DNA from: Taudactylus pleione | Lineage: Eukaryota > Chordata > Amphibia > Anura > Myobatrachidae | NCBI GenBank assembly: GCA_031769625.1 | Contig: JAUIMM010000534.1 | Coordinates: 6,412,001 to 6,476,000 of the forward strand | Direction of reading: 5' to 3' | Length of the DNA stretch: 64,000 bases | Position numbers and translations under genes: made by a program | In this document: piece by piece, positions 11,734 to 22,940 of the stretch | Layout: each line of letters starts with the position of its first letter | Numbering within the stretch: position 1 is the stretch's first letter | Notes under the pieces: generated by a model | The model's database searches: none | Seen by the model: the letters and a program-made list of their open reading frames with translations, nothing else | Told to the model about the DNA's origin: nothing

Positions 11734-12082
11734 TACTAAACATTGGAGATAGATCACGTGGGTGGAGATAAAGTACCAACCAATCAGTTGCTAACTGTCA
11801 TTTTTCAAACACAGGGGCAGATGTATGAAGCTCTGGAAAGTGATAAAGTGCAGAGTGATAAACGACCGACCACTCAGCTCCTAACTGTCATGTTACAGGC
11901 GGTGTTTAAAAAATGACAGTGTGGAGCTGATTGGTTGGTCATTCATCACTCTCCACTTTATCTCTTCCCAGAGCTTCATACATCTGCCCCACAGTCTGTA
12001 AAGTGACAGTTGGGAGCTGATTGGTTGGTACTTCTTCTCGCCCCACTTTATCTCTCTCCAAGGCTTAGTACATACATAGACC
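11734..12082. mobile_element. Nested pair of CTGATTGGTTGG MITEs
   Basis: Outer palindromic element (ACATTGGAGATAGA...TCTCTCCAAGGCTTAGTAC) is interrupted by a relative at 11815-11991 whose ends are GGGGCAGATGTATGAAGCTC and GAGCTTCATACATCTGCCCC. All carry the GAGCTGATTGGTTGG block also found at 19303-19455. Confidence 0.65.
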
Positions 12083-12429
12083 CCACGGTGTGGAAGCTCC
12101 ATCAGGGCACATGTAACACTAATGGCACTTCCATGTGAGTAATCATGAATGGGAAGGAGCATCAACAACATAGCTATCTATTTGAAACAGACATGTGGTA
12201 ATAGCAGAGAAGAGAGCAACACTGGAGACCTGGCGAGCCAGGTTGTGCTAAGGAACTTTACAAACTGTATTTATTGGTTTGTATTGCATTGTTATTTCTG
12301 AGATAAAATAAAGTTTTTGGCAAGGAAATTCTGATATGACCAAAAAGAACCCAGTGCTGGGAAGCAGACTAATTCTGCATAACTTTGGTGGTGCTTCCAG
12401 TTCCATATAATTGAGTGGGATAAAGTTAT

Positions 12430-12745
12430 AATACTGATGACCGGGAAGCCATCTGTTTAAATCCCGGCGTCAGAATCCTGACTCGAGACTAAATATAGGC
12501 GGCTAAATCCAGACGCCAGCCTACATACTGATGCCGGAATCCCGCCAGACGGCATCCCGATCGAAGTCTTAGTTGTTGGTTTAGGCACCACGGGGGGTGG
12601 GTTAGGTTTAGGCACCAAGAAGGAAGAGTTAGGGTTAGGGGGAGAAAGGCGGAGGGTCTGTATACTTACCCGACCCCTGTTGGGATACTGAGCATCGGGA
12701 TGCTGCTGTTGGCATTTTGAGAGAAGGCATCCCAACTGCCGGTAT
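12430..12745. repeat. GGCATCCCGATC/GGTTAG repeat
   Basis: GC-rich repeat with CGGCATCCCGATCGAAGTC and runs of GTTAGGTTTAGGCACC and TTAGGGTTAGGGGG. Same family as 38530-38990 and 42780-42890. Likely a dispersed repeat, not a telomere. Confidence 0.6.
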
Positions 12746-13254
12746 TTCATACCCAACCCAATAGAGTAGCTGAATTATGTTTATCCGCAAAAACAAGATT
12801 CATCATGACATACGATAACTGGCACTTCCTCTCTGTGCTTCATCAGGCAATCCTCTTGTACCTGTTTTCTCATGGCACAGGCCTGTTTTCAGACGGTTAC
12901 ATTTGTCAATGAATCTCATTGCACACTTACCAACTTTTTGATTTTTGTAATTGGGACAACATTTACGTTCACGAGAATGGTGCATGATCATGTTACACAG
13001 GGATGTGATTGGACCACTCCCAGCTCCCTTTCCTACAAAGCAGCCCTGCCATTGGTCAGCAGAGCACTCTTCCTAAATGTCAAGGGATCAAGCATAAGTT
13101 CCACATAAATGTTTGTTCTTTCCACAAAATGGCTGCCTCTTTCTGTGAGTAGATTACAGGTACACTTTAATTCTGTTGCAAGTTAAGAAAAAAAAATACT
13201 TTATTTTAGAAATTATCTACTGCAATTAGTTAATTGTGAACTTGTCTCTTGCAG

Positions 13255-13352
13255 TGCTGGGAGACACGTGTGGGCCAGGAGATGTATAAGCTGATGATCT
13301 TTGATTTTCTAACTGTCTTAGTAGTGATACTGTTGGTGGATTTCCCTCGAAA
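13255..13352 (+). CDS. TMC4: TMC4 exon with TMC signature
   Basis: Encodes [20 protein letters not shown], then a hydrophobic stretch ending LLVDFPR plus AA. The motif CWET-x-VGQE-x-YKL is the hallmark of the TMC domain shared by TMC1-8, and this exon is the main evidence for the family call. The acceptor is CTCTTGCAG and the donor is GTAAGA. The exon is 98 bases and its phase fits both neighbours. Confidence 0.95.
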
Positions 13353-13423
13353 GTAAGAAAAAGTCTGCATTTAATGATGTTTTATTACAAATGATTTTTT
13401 CCTTTAAAAATAAAATAATAAAA

Positions 13424-13460
13424 AAATAAATATATATATATATACAGTATATATGTGTAC
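13424..13460. repeat. (TA)n microsatellite
   Basis: AT dinucleotide run followed by TATATGTGTAC. Confidence 0.85.
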
Positions 13461-14689
13461 ACCCACCCATCTGCATCACTTTGCCCCCCCATCTGTGCTG
13501 CTTAATCTTTCCACTCTCCATGCCTTTCTGTCTCGCCCATCTACACCGCTCTGTCTCCTCCCCCCTGTCCACACCACTCTTATCCCATCTGCGCAGCTCC
13601 ATCTTCTGCTCAGACCTCAGTTGCATAGTCTGCATTTGTGTATTCCAATGAGCACACAATTCTGTGAATTAGCAACTCCACCATTTTGTGAGTGACAGCA
13701 ATCTAACTCTATCAGAGTGCTGAATCTGCAGTTAAACACAGACTGTGATTGCATACCATATCTGTATTGCGCAAGGAACATGTCCATCAAGGCGTCAGCC
13801 TTAATGATCGGAATTTCATTGCTTTTTTAGGTTTGAGTGGCAGAAATTCAGTAGGTTTTGTGAAATTTTAGATCATGTCTAAGAATCCTTAATGGGACAT
13901 GTGAAACCGTAAGCTTTTTTGTCTATGGAATAAATATATAAATATATTGTGGTGAGAGGGGATGTCTCTCTTCTGAATTGCCCACATTCTGGTGGGATAA
14001 GCTCCCTCCAAGGGAGAGGAAAACAAGACCAGTACATTCTGCAGTTACAACAGAAGTTTGGAATTCTGGGTTTTCTGGGCTGCACAGCTCAAAGTGGAGA
14101 TATGGAATTTCTTGTTTTCTAGGTCACCCAGAGCCAACAGGCAGTCAGCAGCACAGGAAAGGTTTAAGAATCTCACACACCTGTTGCTCATTGCTCCTGA
14201 TGCCAGACAAACTGGCCAGACGATAGGCTGGTGGTGGTGGTTAGCATTAGGGTGCCAGCACCTGGAGGGTCCACAGACATTAGCACAAGGAGTGCTGAGA
14301 CATTTACTTTTATGTTGTTTGCTTATTTTCTGTTATGTGCCTGTATGTCCAGGCCTATGTTCACGTATGCTTTACCAAGTACCTGCCTGTCTGGAGTCCT
14401 CATTTCTATACATCATGTTACAATAGATATATATACAGTCAGGTGCATAAATATTGGGACATTGACAGAATTTTCATATTTTGGCCTCTATTCACCACCA
14501 CAGTGGCTTTGAAATGAAACAAACAAGATGTGCTTTAACTGCAGACTTTCAGATTTAATTTGAGGGTAATTACATCCAAATCAGGTGAACGGTGTAGGAA
14601 TTACAACGGTTTCTATATGTGCCTCCCACGTCTTAAGGGGCCAAAAGTAATGGGACAAACTAAACAATCCTAAATCTAACTTTCACTTT

Positions 14690-15300
14690 TTAATACTTTG
14701 TTGCAAATCCTTTGCAGGCAATTACAGCCTGAAGTCTGGAACGCATAGACATCACCAGACGCTGGGTTTCATCCCTGGTGATGCTCTGCCAGGCCTCTAC
14801 TGCAAATTTCTTCAGTTCCTGCTTGTTCTTGGGGCATTTTCCCTTCAGTTTTGTCTTCATCAAGTGAAATGCACGCTCAATCGGATTCAGGTCAGGGGAT
14901 TGACTTGGCCATTGCATAACATTCCACTTTTTAGCCTTAAAAAACTCTTTGGTTGCTTTTGCAGTATGCTTCGGGTCATTGTCCATCTGCACTGTGAAGC
15001 GCCGTCCAATGAGTTCTGAAGCATTTGACTGAATATGAGCATATAATATTGCCCGAAACACTTCAGAATTCATTCTGCTGCTTTTGTCAGCAGTCACATC
15101 AATAAATACAAGGGAACCAGTTCCATTGGCAGCCATACATGCCCACACCATGACACTACCACCACCATGCTTCACTGATGAGATGGTATGTTTTGGATCA
15201 TGAGCAGTTCCTTTCCTTCTCCATACTCTTCTCTTCCCATCACTCTGGTACAAGTTGATCTTTGGCTCATTTGTCTATAGGATGTTGTTCCAGAACTGTA
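14690..15300 (-). pseudogene. Tc1-like transposase, catalytic part (broken)
   Basis: Contains GGGSVMVWACMAANGTGSL, the DDE residues MDNDPKHTAK and DLNPIE (spacing as in DD34E), and a C-terminal ACKGFATKY. Just upstream the expected WTDE block reads stop-T-N-E, so the first catalytic Asp is lost and a stop is present. Together with the insertion this copy cannot make transposase. Confidence 0.9.
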
Positions 15301-15442
15301 ATGGCTTTTTTAGATGTTGTTTGGCAAACTCTAATCTGGTCTTCCTGTTTTTGAGGCTCAGCAATGGTTTGCATCTTGTGGTGAACCCTCTATATTCACT
15401 CTTGTGAAGTCTTCTCTTGATTGTTGACTTTGACACATATAC

Positions 15443-16787
15443 TTTAGTATTATATAAGAGGATGGTCTGGGCACAGGTATTTACCCCGCTAAGTCTGCGT
15501 GGTATTTTAAGTATTGTTAACTATAATTAGTTCATGTTTTTGATGCAGATTTCCCTAAAACAAATATAATAATTATTTTAACCGGTGGTGCTACCCTAGA
15601 GTCAGAAATTCACTCCCCCATATCTTCAGAAAGAGGGCTATTAATTCTTTACCTCCCAGTAGGGCAGCCAGCCCTGTATACTTAGCATTCACTGCAATCC
15701 CTAATGGTTGCACATGCGAGAGGGACTCTGCTGGTTTTGCATGGAAAAGAGGCTTTTCTTATTTTCCTATTATCTATTATTACCATCAATTATTGTACCT
15801 ATGACATATGTGCAAATACAAATGTGATTATTGAGCAAAATTAAGAAGAGAATAACAGGTCATGATATAGAAGCTGCTGTTATGTTACTTTATACAGATG
15901 TATAGGGCTATGATTATTCTATATAAAAGAGATTATTAAATTGCCATATATATATACACTGTATATTGAATATTCATTTCACCCTTGGATCTTACAACCT
16001 GTTTATGGTGATATCTAATATAAGAGGCACACATCCCCTCTCTGTATACTTTTCTTTCTGTACTCTCATCAGCTCCAATCTCTGGGAGCTGACAGCAGAT
16101 GCAGGAAATCCTGTAGATCACTTGTATTGAAGCAGGTGACTCTCATTGATCACCTCTACCGACGGGTATGTGATTAAAAACAGATTATCTCTTCATATGC
16201 GTACAGGTGCTTTTCAGAACTACTCTATCATGATATGGAATCTTACTATAAATGAGTATGGGTATATTGAAATAGATAAGCTGAAGAACTAAGCATTTTT
16301 TGAGAGCAAAATTGGTCATATGAACTGGATGAACGCTCATATAAAAAATACCTGTGATTTTGGTGTTAAAGCACAAGCTGTGACTATCATTAAGAGCCAA
16401 GACTGTTTCATTTTGCCGTTTTGAGAAAGAAACTATGCTCTGAGATTATTGTTTATCTGTCTTTTGGAGTTTATCCTCTAAAAGGCAGCAAGGATATCAT
16501 CATATATAAGAGCCTTTTAATGTTTACACCTTAGGTTGTTTAAGGAAGAGCTAAGACTGTGAGATTTTGCCATTTTGAGGAAAAAATATAACAGCAAGGA
16601 TACCATATATAAGAGCCTTTGATGTTCACATCTCAGGTTGTTTAAGCAATTTCTATTATGAGATTATTTCTCAAAAATAAGCATTAGTGTGTATTTATAA
16701 GAGTAATAGGACCTAAGAATCTAAAAGGATCCTAATATGTATTTACGTTATGTGTTGTAAGTAACATGTATTTATGTTATGTATTGT
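15443..16787. mobile_element. Unidentified insertion inside Tc1 transposase
   Basis: Bordered by perfect 14-bp direct repeats TTTGACACATATAC (15429-15442 and 16788-16801), which look like a target-site duplication. AT-rich, with no protein I recognise. The right part holds a tandem duplication of about 115 bp (around 16395-16650; ATATAAGAGCC and TTAGGTTGTTTAAG blocks twice). A long duplication suggests a retroelement-type insertion. Confidence 0.7.
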
Positions 16788-16803
16788 TTTGACACATATA
16801 CAC

Positions 16804-17103
16804 CTACCTCCTGGAGAGTGTTCTTGATTTGGCCAACTGTTGTGAAGGGGTTTTTGTCTTCACCAGGGAAATAATTCTTCTGTCATCCACCACAGTTGTT
16901 TTCCGTGGTCTTCCGGGTCTTTTGATGTTGCTGAGCTCTCCGGTACGTTCTTTCTTTTTAAGAATGTTCCAAACAGTTGATTTGGCCACACCTAATGTTT
17001 TTGCTATCTCTCTGATGGGTTTGTTTTGTTTTTTCAGCCTAATGATGGCTTGCTTCACTGATAGTGACAGCTCTTTGGATCTCATATTGAGAGTCGACAG
17101 CAA
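16804..17103 (-). pseudogene. Tc1-like transposase, N-terminal HTH part
   Basis: Reads MRSKELSLSVKQAIIRLKKQ, then a PIREIAKTLGVAKSTVWNIL helix-turn-helix and GRPRKTT, the DNA-binding half of a Tc1-family transposase. Translation continues into the 14-bp duplication bordering the inserted sequence and stops there, so the protein is broken. Confidence 0.9.
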
Positions 17104-17444
17104 CTGATTCCAAATGCAAATGTCACACCTAGAATCAACTCCAGACCTTTTACCTGCTTAATTGATAATGAAATAACGAGGGAATAGCCCACACCTGTCC
17201 ATGAAATAGCTTTTGAGGTGATAGTCCCATTACTTTTGGCCCCTTAAAAAGTGTGAGGCACATATAGAAACCGTTGTAATTCCTACACCGTTCACCTGAT
17301 TTGGATGTAATTACCTTCAAATTAAATCTGAAAGTCTGCAGTTAAATCACATCTTGTTTGTTTCATTTCAAAGCCATTGTGGTGGTGAATAGAGGCCAAA
17401 ATATGAAAATTCTGTCAATGTCCCAATATTTATGCACCTGGCTA

Positions 17445-17466
17445 TATATATATGTATGTGTATATA

Positions 17467-17524
<58 letters not shown>

Positions 17525-17525
17525 A
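17445..17525. repeat. (TA)n(GT)n microsatellite
   Basis: Alternating AT run followed by GT repeats, adjoining the right end of the Tc1-like element, which targets TA. Confidence 0.9.
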
Positions 17526-18461
17526 TAATATCATCTTCTGTGAGCTTGTTCGATGGAATTTGCATGGCTCATTTCACCATGATAATCTTCCTCCCCTTAA
17601 CCTGATGAAGGCTACATGGTACTGATGACTCAAAATAACAGTAAAGTAGCAGCATCTTTTATGCATGTTTACTTTAATCTTCTCATCTTTTTACTAAATG
17701 AGCATATAATAGGAAATATATAAGAAGAGGGTCCTTTGCACAATAGCAACATAACAGTTATAATTATGAATTGTCTCTGAAGGTCAGAGCAATTATCACA
17801 ATTATCAATAGCTGTGATATATCCAGTGGAGAAAAATGAACAATCGTACATAAACCCTCTAATCCATGAAGATGAAATTGTATGAATGTAATATGCTGTG
17901 CTGCAGCTGCACCAATACTAATACATTGTTTTGCCAAGATTCTCTTTTGAACTAATCACATTCAGGGACGGATTATAGGCAGGGCGACAGGGGCGGTCGT
18001 CCTGGAGCCCCCACACATAGGGGGCCCCCACACCCTGTCCCCTGCCATTACTGCCCTTGCCCTTCCTCTCCTAAGACTGGCGGAGTATAGCATTTAGCTG
18101 TCTCTGCTGCGGTCCTCCTCGGCAGTCACCATAGTTTCTATGGTGACTGCAGCCGGGCAGCACTCGCTGAGCACTAGCTCAGAGCGCAGCGCTGCACCGG
18201 CCAGCAGACAGGCTGCGCGGTGGGGCTGCACAGCAATGCAGGCGTGACATCAAAAGTCGCGCTGCGCAGCCCCACGCCAGCCCTCAACATCCGCATGGCC
18301 CGCATCTGAAGACAGTGGAGGAAAAAGTATACAGTAGCTGCAGCTGCTGCCTCGAGTCTGCTGCCGTGTGATTGGCCTGGGAGGGTGAGTCAATTAATGT
18401 TTTTTTTTTATATGTGTGGTGCTGCTGGTTATGGTGTTGGGGGGGCAAAATATTAAATGAT

Positions 18462-18600
18462 ATATATTTATATATATATATAGTGTGTGTGTGTATATAT
18501 ATATATATGTATATATGTGTGTGTATGTATATATATATATATATATATGTATATAATATATATATTTTTATATATATATACACATACATCTAAATATATG
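18462..18600. repeat. AT/GT simple repeat
   Basis: Alternating TATA and TGTG tracts. Confidence 0.9.
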
Positions 18601-18671
18601 AACAAAAAAGTCCCGGCTCACTGTATAGGTTCTGTATGCTCCGGTGCCTTCCCAATGTAAACATGTATCAA

Positions 18672-18880
18672 GGCAGGGGCGGGCGGCACTCAACGAGACT
18701 CTGCAACCACAATAATGCACAGCAATACTTTGCTAGTTGATGCCAACATTTCAGTATTGTACCACTTTTATCAGGATTTGATAAAAGTGGTACAACACTG
18801 AAACGTTGGCATCAACTAGCAAAGTATTGCTGTGAATTATTGCGGTTGCGGAGTGTCGTCGAGTGCCGCCCGCCCCTGCC
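18672..18880. repeat. Large palindrome with mirrored hammerhead-like motif
   Basis: Arms 18672-18773 and 18779-18880 are near-perfect inverted repeats separated by 5 bp. Each arm contains TGATAAAAGTGGTACAA, then ACTGAAAYGTTGGC, resembling a decayed hammerhead core (CTGANGA...GAAA). Probably an inverted Penelope-type terminal repeat nested in the hAT element. Confidence 0.75.
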
Positions 18881-19302
18881 TATATATATATATATATATA
18901 TATATATTTGGATCACTCATAGGGCCCCCCGTCAAGTTTGTTGCCCAGGGGCCCCAACAGACCTTAATCCGGCCCTGATCACATTGTCCTAGCTTAATAC
19001 TAGGGCATGGTATGTAGTTCAGGATATTGGTTTGCAGAGTTGGAAATGCAGTAGCAATGGAGAACAAGTGTCGCCTCTTGACCATAATTTCCATATGCAT
19101 TAGTATTGCCAAATGTTGATAGATTTGTCTGTCTGTCTTTGTAGTTTTGACGTGTTTTGATAAATCAATTTAACCAAATCTGTCCAACATACTATCTATT
19201 CCATAGTTACTGATAGATGCCATTTATATTTGACACAGTTATTATTGATGACAGCTTCTCTAATTTGCAGCAACCTATGCAGGTTTTACTGGCATAGGGA
19301 GA

Positions 19303-19455
19303 GATGTATCAAGTGTTGGAGAGTGATTTGTCCAAAGCAACCAATCAGCTTCTAACGCCCATATCTAGCACAGTCTATGAAATAACAGTAAGAAGCTGAT
19401 TGGTTACTTTGTCCAACTACTATACTTTATCTCTCTCCAATGCTTGATACATGTT
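19303..19455. mobile_element. CTGATTGGTT MITE
   Basis: Palindromic element, ends GAGATGTATCAAGTGTTGGA and TCCAATGCTTGATACATG, with central AAGCTGATTGGTTAC. Confidence 0.6.
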
Positions 19456-19629
19456 CCATATATTGTGCTGCGCTTTGGGCTTTATGAGTTCTTATTGGTA
19501 CAGTGTAAGTATAACGTGGTATGTATTTGTTGCAGTCAGTGATGGAAATATTTGTGCACACATCCCATTTGCTCATTTCTCTTTATAAATACATTCCAAT
19601 CAGGCATCTTGTCTCATATCTTGTTGCAG

Positions 19630-19813
19630 AATGATGGTTGACCACTGCTCATGTAAGCCCATCCAGTTATGGGGTCAGCAGGAATTTTTGGTCCCACAGT
19701 TTGTTCTGGATATTATCTACGGTCAAACAGTCTGCTGGATCGGTACATTTTTCTGTCCGTTGCTTCCACTGCTCAACACAATAAAATACTTCATCATTTT
19801 CTACATGAAGAGG
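19630..19813 (+). CDS. TMC4: TMC4 exon, core of TMC domain
   Basis: Completes a Lys codon, then reads MMVDHCSCKPIQLWGQQEFL and on through FVLDIIYGQTVCWIGTFFCP and LLNTIKYFIIFYMKR. The YGQTVCWIGTFFCPLLP stretch is strongly conserved in TMC proteins. The acceptor is TTGTTGCAG and the donor is GTAAGG. The exon is 184 bases and ends in phase 0. The intron before it (13353-19629) carries the Tc1-like and hAT-like elements. Confidence 0.95.
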
Positions 19814-19968
19814 GTAAGGTCAGAATATGCTTTCAAGCCATTTACATCCTACCGTAAAGTGAAGCATAACTTAAAAATATCATTCATTTTATATATAATA
19901 TCCGTTTTGTTATACTATAATTTTTAAAATTAATAGCATTTTGTTTGTTTTGTTTTTTATTCCTGCAG

Positions 19969-20099
19969 CTAACACTTTTCAGCAACTGCCGTCCCGCTGA
20001 CCGAACGTTCAGAGCATCCAGTGCAAACTTTTTCTTCCTGTTGGTGCTGCTACTGGGTCTTGGTTTATCTTGGGTACCAGTCCTGTATAGTATATTTTC
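19969..20099 (+). CDS. TMC4: TMC4 exon
   Basis: Encodes [20 protein letters not shown], then a Leu-rich membrane helix and WVPVLYSIF plus TC. This matches the TMC pattern in which a cytosolic loop (P-x-x-x-FRASS) precedes a transmembrane helix. The acceptor is TCCTGCAG and the donor is GTAAGT at 20100. The short intron before it (19814-19968) holds nothing recognisable. Confidence 0.93.
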
Positions 20100-20627
20100 G
20101 TAAGTATTTGAAACAAAAAGAAAAAAATGTCAAACATTAAATTATATGCTTCATATTGTCATACATGACGAATAACAAAAGGTGGTCTCTTCATTAGGAG
20201 TTTTAAATCTTTATTTTAGGATCCAGTGTATAATGAATCATTATCTACTAATATTTTTTTTATTTACTTATAGAAAATGATACACATATTAACATTTTAA
20301 GAGTTTCAAATTTGGCAATACAAAATTATTTTATTAAATATAGGCTCAATGGGGAACCTGTCTAGATAGAATGGAGATTATCTTTGGTGGGTTGTGACTC
20401 CACAGGACAAACATCATTAAAGCTAATGTTTCTTGTGCTTAGCCTAATGTCTTTTTTGCACTCTGTGACCTGCAGTTTTAAACACCTATTTTAATCCTCC
20501 AGGCTCTGCGTTCCTCTAATCAGGAGTTGGTCTTCATTAATAACACTGTGTTGAATTCCTATGCCTATGAATTAGATAAAATAACCATTACTTTAAATTA
20601 TACTGTAACTTTTATTAAAAACTAGAG

Positions 20628-20770
20628 ATGAGCAGTTTGGTTTTGACTCACCGCAAGTTCAGAATTATCTTATTGGCTATCCAAAACAGGTGGTAGCTGG
20701 ATAGCCAATAAGATGCTGTTTTTGAGATCTGAACATAACCGAGTAAAGCTGAACCGCTCATCTCTAGCTC
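20628..20770. mobile_element. Palindromic MITE, AGAGATGAGC ends
   Basis: Ends CTAGAGATGAGCAG and GCTCATCTCTAGC. Interior arms ATTGGCTATCCA/TGGATAGCCAAT. Related to 46447-46600, and a fragment with GGCTCATCTCTAA lies at 21238. Confidence 0.65.
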
Positions 20771-20943
20771 AAAACCATTTGAGTTGTGTGTCCCATAAAA
20801 TAGAATCACCATCTGGTAATGGAACATTATTCCATATTAAGATTGACTTATTTGATTATGTGATCTGATATATAACTCAAACTTATCAAACCTTTCAAAA
20901 AGGAAAAAGTGGAGGTGTTGCCCATAGCAACTAATCATATTAT

Positions 20944-21126
20944 GGGGTAAATGTAATGGCCTGCAGACTGCAGGCATAGGCAAGTTCCGTGCAATACTGC
21001 CCGATGTTTTAAAGTAGCAATCATTTAAAAGGCAAAAATCAACCTGGTTCTGCCTTTTAAATGATTGCTACTTTAACACATCAGGCAGTCTCGCACGGAA
21101 CTCCTTGCTACTACATCTATTACCTC
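20944..21126. mobile_element. Palindromic MITE, GGGGTAAATGTAATGG ends
   Basis: Long inverted arms (GTAGCAATCATTTAAAAGGC and its complement) around a short centre, ends GGGGTAAATGTAATGG and TACATCTATTACCTC. Confidence 0.65.
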
Positions 21127-21336
21127 GAGGCAAAATGTCATCTTTCATGGACATCTGTGCTGTGATGTCCATGAAAGATGAAGTTTTACCTTGTATTGAC
21201 ATCAGAACTTGGCAGGAAGATCTGAGCCAAAACCGAACGGCTCATCTCTAATATATATTCTCCAGCGCTGACTAGGATAAAAGATACTTTGGTGTAAAAC
21301 AACCACTTATATGTTTCTAAGGTTCAAATCTTAAAA

Positions 21337-21635
21337 TCCCCATACACGGGGCGATAAAGCCAGCGATCCAACTGATTGGTGCGATTTACCTGCTATATCG
21401 CACCGTGTATGGCCCTGATATCGGCCATACACCCGCGGGGTCATACATCGCACCACCTGATCTCTCTGCAGGATCATAGGATCAGGGGTTGCGATGTGCG
21501 ATTCCATACATTGCTATGCAGGTGAGCCAAGGGGGGGGCACCCGATCGCACCATGTGTGCGGACCGCCCGATATGTCTGACGACGGATCCCCTGTCGCCT
21601 TGCACGGTGCCATCGCACCATGTATGGGGGCTTTT
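21337..21635. mobile_element. MITE, CCCCATACACGG ends
   Basis: Ends AAATCCCCATACACGGGGCG and CGCACCATGTATGGGGGC, inverted repeats. Same family as the outer element at 50426-52193. Confidence 0.65.
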
Positions 21636-22106
21636 AGACCAAAGTGGTGCTCGTGAATAGGAGAATAATGGATCAATGTCTGACCTAAATTTCCAGATAG
21701 TTCAATCCTTACTCAATATACAAATGAGCTGAAAGCATATAAGAATGTTTTGAACTTCTATGTAATTTATTAATTCTTTAATAAAACAGTACAATTTCAG
21801 TTTTCCAGAAGAGAGATAATTAAATACAGCACTCATCCTGCAGAGATCTGCAATAATAGACAATGTAGCAAGTCTTCTTTACAGTATCAAACAAAATAAG
21901 ATTGTTGAGTCTCACACTCCAATTGCAGTGCTACACGTTTCACGGAAACCATCCATTTCCTCTGCAGTTTATATATATTTATATATAATTTGTCTACACC
22001 TTTTAACATACCTATATTTCTATGTGAAAGTCCTGATGTTGCATAAGAAACATTTTCCCAATTGTACAGTATATTTAATGCTATGCTAATTTTCCTTTTT
22101 GAACAG

Positions 22107-22262
22107 TATGACTCCATCAAAAGCATGTGGTCCCTTCAGAGGCCAGGTGTCTATTTGGGATACTATCACCACTTCAGTTCAGTCCCTCCCGAGGGTTGCA
22201 AGGAATTTCATTCAGTTTATCGGCTCGCAGGCGTTTGCTGTCCCTCTGTTCTTCCTTTCATG
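22107..22262 (+). CDS. TMC4: TMC4 exon
   Basis: After completing a Ser codon it reads MTPSKACGPFRGQVSIWDTI, then a segment ending FIGSQAFAVPLFFLS plus TG. C-GPF and a membrane helix after a conserved Trp are typical of the late TMC region. The acceptor is TTGAACAG and the donor is GTGAGT. The exon is 156 bases, with phases matching both neighbours. Confidence 0.92.
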
Positions 22263-22349
22263 GTGAGTTCTTGATGCAAATCAAAGCGTGTATCAGACGC
22301 CTCTATTTAATAACCTAACATTTGTCTTCTCTTATTCCTGGCCCAAAAG

Positions 22350-22428
22350 CATCTTCTTGTTCTACCTCATGGCACTGAGAAGCTCATACAGAAAACTAGT
22401 GATAACTCTGAAAAACCAACTGCACATG
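22350..22428 (+). CDS. TMC4: TMC4 exon
   Basis: Encodes CIFLFYLMALRSSYRKLVIT followed by LKNQLHM. This is the end of the last membrane helix and the start of the basic cytosolic tail. The intron before it is only 87 bases (22263-22349). The acceptor is CCCAAAAG and the donor is GTAAGT. The exon is 79 bases and ends in phase 0. Confidence 0.9.
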
Positions 22429-22757
22429 GTAAGTTTCCCCTGTCTTACTTGCATATGAAGGTTCACCTGCAAATACTGTTACCCCAGGGGGTCAACAAGA
22501 AATCCTATTCAGTAGCTAGTACATGAATGTCTAATGAGTACTATACACATGCACGATTTGAAAACGATCTGCTGAAAGATGGATAGGCAGATCAAACATG
22601 CTACAAAATCAAATCAAGAGGTCAACATTTTTGGGGATTTTCATGTCCATACACTGATAGATAATCATTCAAAAAGGTCTTTTCATTTGCTAATCTGCCA
22701 GATTGTTGTTCAGTGTAGGCCATCATTTTATATATGCTTGGGTAATAGTATTATAAT

Positions 22758-22940
22758 CTAAGGGGTATATTTATTAAAGTGTTAGTTTATAGAAGTGGAG
22801 ATGTTGCCCATAGCAACCAATCAGATTCTACATATTATTTATCTATCACCTTTTAGAAGGTAATAGCTAGAATCTGATTGGTTGCTATGGGCAATGTCTC
22901 CACCTCTATAAACCCGCACTTTAGTAAATATACCCTTAGG
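22758..22940. mobile_element. Palindromic MITE, GGGGTATATTTA ends
   Basis: Ends CTAAGGGGTATATTTATTAA and TAGTAAATATACCCTTAG, arms with GCCCATAGCAACCAATCAGA and complement. A relative lies at 59033-59207. Confidence 0.7.

Larger units (their letters stand above)
14439..17443 (-). mobile_element. Tc1-like DNA transposon, interrupted
   Basis: Inverted ends CAGTCAGGTGCATAAATATT (left) and AATATTTATGCACCTGGCTA (right) with further near-perfect internal complementarity (about 200 bp each side). The transposase is on the minus strand, split by a 1.35-kb insertion at 15443-16787. Removing the insertion gives an element of about 1.65 kb, the usual Tc1 size. Confidence 0.9.
17963..18977. mobile_element. 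hAT-like element, 1.0 kb
   Basis: Perfect 8-bp flanking duplication ATCACATT (17955-17962 and 18978-18985). Ends CAGGGACGGATTATAGG and CCTTAATCCGGCCCTG are inverted repeats. The interior is GC-rich on the left and carries AT repeats and a 102-bp-armed palindrome on the right. No transposase. Confidence 0.85.

Noticed and set aside
12590..12640. Interstitial telomere
   Set aside because: Only short imperfect GGTTAG/TTAGGG words inside a dispersed repeat.
18284..18593. Tyr/Ile repeat open frames
   Set aside because: Translation of AT/GT simple repeats.
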